This document shows, piece after piece, positions 60,667 to 64,000 of a stretch of DNA of 64,000 bases. This stretch comes from Mariniflexile jejuense. Lineage in GTDB: Bacteria; Bacteroidota; Bacteroidia; Flavobacteriales; Flavobacteriaceae. Where the stretch lies: the NCBI RefSeq assembly GCF_042675665.1, contig NZ_JBHTJI010000001.1:2418001-2482000 (forward strand), in the 5' to 3' direction. The notes below the pieces were generated by a model. The model ran no database searches and was not told the origin of the DNA. It worked only from the letters and a program-made list of their open reading frames with translations. Both the position numbers and the translations under genes were made by a program. How positions within the stretch are numbered: the stretch's first letter is position 1; every line of letters starts with the position of its first letter.

Positions 60667-60674
60667 CAAAGTTA
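60667..60674 (-). promoter_or_regulatory. Candidate -7 promoter box for tatA
   Basis: The minus strand reads TAACTTTG followed by CAAC (TAnnTTTG), 19 bp before the tatA ATG. Confidence 0.5.
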
Positions 60675-60746
60675 ATAATTAAAGTTTAATAAAACCGTTT
60701 TATAGAGAACTTTAGCATAAAGCATTAGTCTTGCAATTATTTTATT

Positions 60747-60754
60747 TAATTTTG
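60747..60754 (+). promoter_or_regulatory. Candidate -7 promoter box for the M23 peptidase gene
   Basis: TAATTTTG matches TAnnTTTG and ends 7 bp before the ATG at 60762, implying an almost leaderless mRNA if used. Confidence 0.45.
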
Positions 60755-60761
60755 TTAAAAT

Positions 60762-61631
60762 ATGGATACCAAGAAACCCGAAAAAAGAAAGATAAAACGC
60801 AAGTTGCTCGATAAGTATAGGCTTATAATACTTAACGAACATACGTTTGAAGAACGTTTATCAATTAAGTTAAACCGCTTAAACGTGTTTGTTTTAGGGT
60901 CTTTATCTGCCATTTTTTTAATTGCAGGTACTACCATGCTTATTGCATTTACACCTCTACGGGAATATATACCAGGATATTCTTCGGCTGCTTTGAAAAA
61001 AAAAGCAACCGAACTTAACTATAAAACCGATTCGTTACAACAAGTAATAGCTATGAACGACCGTTTTTATGCGTCAATAAAAAAGGTTTTGCAAGGTGAA
61101 GTAAGCACTGTAAACGTTACAAGAGATTCTATTATTGAAGCCGTAAGGTTAGAAGCAAGTGAAGTAAATTTAAGAGCTTCAAAAGAAGATTCTATTTTAA
61201 GACAAAAAGTAGATAAAGAAGATAAGTACAACCTATTTGAAACAGCTACACCAGCATCTAACTTTGTGTTATTTCCACCAGTAAACGGAACAATAAGTGA
61301 TGGTTACAATATAAAAAAGAAACATTACGCAGTTGATATAGTAGTTGCAAAAGGAACGCCAATAAAAGCAACTGCCGATGGTATAGTGGTTTTTGCAGAA
61401 TGGACCGCTACTACAGGCTATGTAGTTATTTTAGAACATAGTTACGGGCTAATATCAGTATATAAGCATAATTCGGCTTTAACAAAAACACAAGGAGATT
61501 TGGTTAAAGCAGGCGAAGTTATTGCTGCTGCGGGCGATAAAGGCGAATTATCAACAGGACCACATTTGCATTTTGAATTATGGAATGATGGTTACCCAAT
61601 AAATCCAACCAACTTTATAGATTTTAAATAA
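60762..61631 (+). CDS. M23 family (LytM-type) metallopeptidase, membrane anchored
   Basis: 289 residues. Short cytoplasmic Lys/Arg-rich N-terminus, one membrane helix (~45-68), a coiled-coil stalk (~80-165) and the M23 domain (~175-287). Zinc ligands are in HYAVDI (His188, Asp192) and HLHFE (His268, His270 region). It cuts peptide cross-links in peptidoglycan or, if a regulator, activates amidases. The stop codon abuts the ATG of the GH3-auxin-family gene, so the two are translationally linked. Confidence 0.92.
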   Translation: MDTKKPEKRKIKRKLLDKYRLIILNEHTFEERLSIKLNRLNVFVLGSLSAIFLIAGTTMLIAFTPLREYIPGYSSAALKKKATELNYKTDSLQQVIAMNDRFYASIKKVLQGEVSTVNVTRDSIIEAVRLEASEVNLRASKEDSILRQKVDKEDKYNLFETATPASNFVLFPPVNGTISDGYNIKKKHYAVDIVVAKGTPIKATADGIVVFAEWTATTGYVVILEHSYGLISVYKHNSALTKTQGDLVKAGEVIAAAGDKGELSTGPHLHFELWNDGYPINPTNFIDFK

Positions 61632-63128
61632 ATGATTTCAATAAAATCGGCTTTAGCAAAACCTTTTGCAAAACGTGTATATTACAACATTCAAAAGTGG
61701 GCTAAAAAACCTTTTGAAACGCAAGAAAAGGTCTTTCAAAATCTAATTTCCGAAGCAACAAGTACCCAATTTGGTAAAGACCACGATTTTATAAGTATAA
61801 ATAATCATGCCGATTTTGTTAAACGTGTACCAATTAGAGATTACGAACAATTAAAACCTTATGTAGAACGCGTTGTTGCAGGTGAAGAAAACATTCTTTG
61901 GAAAGGAAAACCTATTTATTTCGCTAAAACATCGGGTACAACATCGGGCGCAAAATACATTCCTATTACTAAAGAAAGCATGCCGTTTCATGTTGAAGCT
62001 GCTAGAAACGCTATTTTAATGTACATTAATGAAACAGGTAATAGCAAATTTGTTGATGGTAAAATGATTTTTCTACAAGGAAGCCCAATTCTTAAAGAAC
62101 AAAATGGTGTTCAATTAGGAAGGCTTTCAGGCATTGTTGCTCATTATGTGCCTAAGTACCTTCAAAAAAACCGTTTACCATCATGGGAAACAAATTGTAT
62201 TGAAGATTGGGAAACAAAAGTTGATGCTATTGTAGAAGAAACTCTGCCGGAAAACATGACTATTATTTCAGGTATTCCATCATGGGTTCAAATGTATTTT
62301 GAAAAACTTCAGCAAAAAACAGGTAAAAAAGTAGGCGATATTTTTAAAAACTTCAATCTTTTTATTTTTGGAGGTGTTAATTATGAACCGTATCGCGCCA
62401 AATTTGAAAACTTAATTGGTAGAAAGGTTGATAGTATAGAATTGTATCCTGCAAGTGAAGGTTTTTTTGCGTTTCAAGATAAACAGAGCGAAAAAGGCAT
62501 GTTACTTCAGTTAAACTCAGGTATTTTTTATGAGTTTATTAAAGCCGATGAATTTTTTAACGAAAACCCAAAACGAATTCCTTTAAAGGATGTTGAGGTT
62601 GGCGTAAATTATGTAATGATTATTTCAACCAACGCAGGGCTTTGGGCATACAATATTGGCGATACTATAGAGTTTACATCTACAAAACCATATCGCGTTA
62701 TCGTTTCAGGCAGAATAAAACATTTTATTTCAGCTTTTGGAGAACATGTTATTGGTAAAGAAGTTGAGCAAGCCATGCAAGAAGCTATTTTAGGCACCAA
62801 TATTCAAATTACAGAATTTACAGTAGCGCCACAAATAAACCCTACTGAAAACGGATTACCATACCACGAATGGTTTATAGAGTTTGAAAATGAACCTGAA
62901 AATCTTTCAGATTTTGCTTCAAAAATTGATGAATCACTTCAAAAACAAAACATTTATTATTTTGATCTAATTAAAGGCAAAGTACTTCAACCACTTAAAA
63001 TAACAAAGGTTAAAAAAGGTGGTTTTCAAGATTATATGAAATCTATTGGTAAGTTAGGTGGGCAAAATAAACTACCAAGGTTATCAAATGATAGAAAGAT
63101 AGTTGAGGGTTTTCCACACATAAAATAA
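61632..63128 (+). CDS. GH3 auxin-responsive-promoter family acyl-adenylating protein
   Basis: 498 residues. Homologous to plant GH3/JAR1 acyl-acid amido synthetases (unrelated to glycoside hydrolase family 3). Adenylate-forming motifs: FAKTSGTTSGAKYIPIT (P-loop type), IELYPASEGFFAFQD, YNIGDTIEFTS and a later ISAFGEHV. In plants such enzymes join an amino acid to a carboxylic acid; the bacterial substrate is unknown. Cytoplasmic. It starts directly at the end of the M23 gene, so it is cotranscribed with a wall enzyme. Confidence 0.9.
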   Translation: MISIKSALAKPFAKRVYYNIQKWAKKPFETQEKVFQNLISEATSTQFGKDHDFISINNHADFVKRVPIRDYEQLKPYVERVVAGEENILWKGKPIYFAKTSGTTSGAKYIPITKESMPFHVEAARNAILMYINETGNSKFVDGKMIFLQGSPILKEQNGVQLGRLSGIVAHYVPKYLQKNRLPSWETNCIEDWETKVDAIVEETLPENMTIISGIPSWVQMYFEKLQQKTGKKVGDIFKNFNLFIFGGVNYEPYRAKFENLIGRKVDSIELYPASEGFFAFQDKQSEKGMLLQLNSGIFYEFIKADEFFNENPKRIPLKDVEVGVNYVMIISTNAGLWAYNIGDTIEFTSTKPYRVIVSGRIKHFISAFGEHVIGKEVEQAMQEAILGTNIQITEFTVAPQINPTENGLPYHEWFIEFENEPENLSDFASKIDESLQKQNIYYFDLIKGKVLQPLKITKVKKGGFQDYMKSIGKLGGQNKLPRLSNDRKIVEGFPHIK

Positions 63129-63140
63129 ACCAAATAGTAG

Positions 63141-63148
63141 TATATTTG
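63141..63148 (+). promoter_or_regulatory. Candidate -7 promoter box for the last gene
   Basis: TATATTTG followed by GCA matches TAnnTTTG, 17 bp before the ATG at 63166 and 12 bp after the preceding stop. Confidence 0.45.
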
Positions 63149-63165
63149 GCAAGTTAAAAACAAGT

Positions 63166-64000
63166 ATGAGTAACAAAAAGCATCACGAAAGAACAAGAGC
63201 ACAAGAAAGCTCGAACGCCATTGAAAGGATGTATATTACTATGCGTCATTTGTTTAACCGTGGTTTTTACAAGCCAATGGGTATTTCTGGTGAAACATTA
63301 AGGCAATCTTTATTGCTTTTACGTCCAGAAATTTATGGCTCTATTGGAGAAGAAAAAGCAGAATTAGAAGGCTTGCTTTATGTAATTGATAGGCTTCCTA
63401 TAGGTATTGAAGAATGTACCTTTATCAATTTAACAAGTGATGAAGGCTATGCCAATTCACATTTTAAAGCCATAATTCCAGAAAAAAGACGACGTAATTG
63501 TTACCGAATTGATGCCGAACAAATGAATATTGAGATAACACGCGGTCGTTCGGAAATCTATGATATTTTAACGCACATTACCTTTATTTTTATTGAATCG
63601 CACAAAATTAGTAACCGGGTATTAATTGATGAAAGTGGTGCTACAACAAGAGATTGGAAAAAGCTTGAAAATGCTGTTTCATCAAAAAAGAAACTCACGC
63701 AAGAAGAACGCGAAATAGCCATAACCCATACAGCCAATATTTTAGGACGTACGTTTAATGAACTACGAACCGTTTACCATGATTTTGCAACACCAGAACA
63801 ACCAGAGCGTTTATTACACATTGTATATTGGTTAGGTAAATTAGCCATTGAGGAGCAAATTAATAACAACAAACGAACCGTTACATTTAGTCCTGTTTTA
63901 AGAGAACGATTAGGGCATCATATACATGGTGAAATTTGGGCAGATATAATAAAAGAAACGCTTTATAAAAACAAGCTGCTAGAAAGACCATTGCATATTA
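63166..64000 (+). CDS. DUF6909-like protein, 5' part (gene runs past the window end)
   Basis: Open from the ATG at 63166 through the last base (278 codons, no stop). It begins MSNKKHHERTRAQESSNAIERMYITMRHLFNRG and continues with SIGEEKAELEGLLYVIDRLPIGIEECTFINLTSDEGY and RRRNCYRIDAEQMNIEITRGRSEIYDILTHITFIFIE. It has no signal peptide or membrane helix and is rich in charged helices. It matches a Bacteroidota protein recalled as DUF6909, function unknown (family number from memory). It follows the GH3-family gene by 37 bp, possibly in the same transcript but with its own promoter box. Confidence 0.7.
   Translation, partial: MSNKKHHERTRAQESSNAIERMYITMRHLFNRGFYKPMGISGETLRQSLLLLRPEIYGSIGEEKAELEGLLYVIDRLPIGIEECTFINLTSDEGYANSHFKAIIPEKRRRNCYRIDAEQMNIEITRGRSEIYDILTHITFIFIESHKISNRVLIDESGATTRDWKKLENAVSSKKKLTQEEREIAITHTANILGRTFNELRTVYHDFATPEQPERLLHIVYWLGKLAIEEQINNNKRTVTFSPVLRERLGHHIHGEIWADIIKETLYKNKLLERPLHI

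Noticed and set aside
61632..63128. Reading the GH3-family protein as a glycoside hydrolase
   Set aside because: Motifs are those of acyl-adenylate-forming enzymes; the shared GH3 name is a coincidence.

Overview
The window looks like chromosomal DNA of a marine or aquatic member of the Flavobacteriaceae (phylum Bacteroidota). Evidence: low GC throughout; SusC/SusD proteins; a type IX secretion (type B) sorting domain; Bacteroidota-type promoters (TAnnTTTG boxes) with no convincing Shine-Dalgarno sites; many short lipoproteins; and families largely confined to the phylum (DUF3826, DUF4175, DUF4837, and probably DUF6428 and DUF6909). No phage, plasmid, transposase, rRNA or CRISPR array was seen. 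The genus cannot be told from the sequence alone.

Layout. 1-3 kb: the 3' end of a glycogen branching enzyme and a GH31 alpha-glucosidase (alpha-glucan metabolism). 3-10.4 kb: a CPA-type antiporter, a metallo-beta-lactamase-fold hydrolase, a lipoprotein S8 protease, an M1 aminopeptidase and a TauE/SafE permease. 10.4-13.0 kb: an arsenic operon (arsR, a DUF6428-like protein with a Cys-rich tail, a thioredoxin-type arsenate reductase, an ACR3 arsenite pump) with two matching candidate ArsR sites. 13-18.3 kb: a DUF3826 protein, rnpA, an S41 protease, and an overlapping pair made of a double OmpA-domain protein and a leucine-rich-repeat T9SS cargo. 18.3-20.2 kb (minus strand): a GNAT enzyme, a CDF metal exporter and rpiB. 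20.2-20.9 kb: a 625-bp AT-rich gap holding a perfect DnaA box. 20.9-23.8 kb: rnr and a DUF2807 protein.

24-38 kb is a complete beta-1,3-glucan (laminarin-type) polysaccharide utilization locus. It has a propeller/Y_Y_Y sensor-regulator with a LuxR-like HTH, SusC, SusD, two surface glycan-binding lipoproteins, a GH16 endo-glucanase and a GH3 exo-beta-glucosidase. The expected flow is surface cleavage by GH16, capture by SusD and the binding lipoproteins, TonB-dependent import by SusC, then hydrolysis to glucose by GH3. A repeated 12-mer links the regulator and susC promoter regions, and a hairpin terminator sits inside the operon ahead of GH16.

38-64 kb is mostly housekeeping: a LysE-type exporter, tRNA-Cys(GCA), folB, glnS, an SPFH protein, a probably acquired DHFR-family gene beside a structured non-coding element, gltX, a DUF4175 protein, ybeY and mnmG. 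mnmG is bracketed by two perfect parS-like palindromes. Then come a methyltransferase, an OmpH-like protein, holB, pgk, a cell-wall set (MltD-like transglycosylase, DUF4837, TatA, M23 peptidase), an acyl-adenylating GH3-auxin-family protein and the start of a DUF6909-like gene cut by the window end.

The most noteworthy observations are the ArsD-like CC-x5-CC tail of the DUF6428-like protein and its private ArsR-type site, the two parS-like sites around mnmG, the shared promoter motif and intra-operon terminator of the glucan locus, the translationally coupled OmpA/LRR pair, and the foldable element beside the DHFR-family gene.
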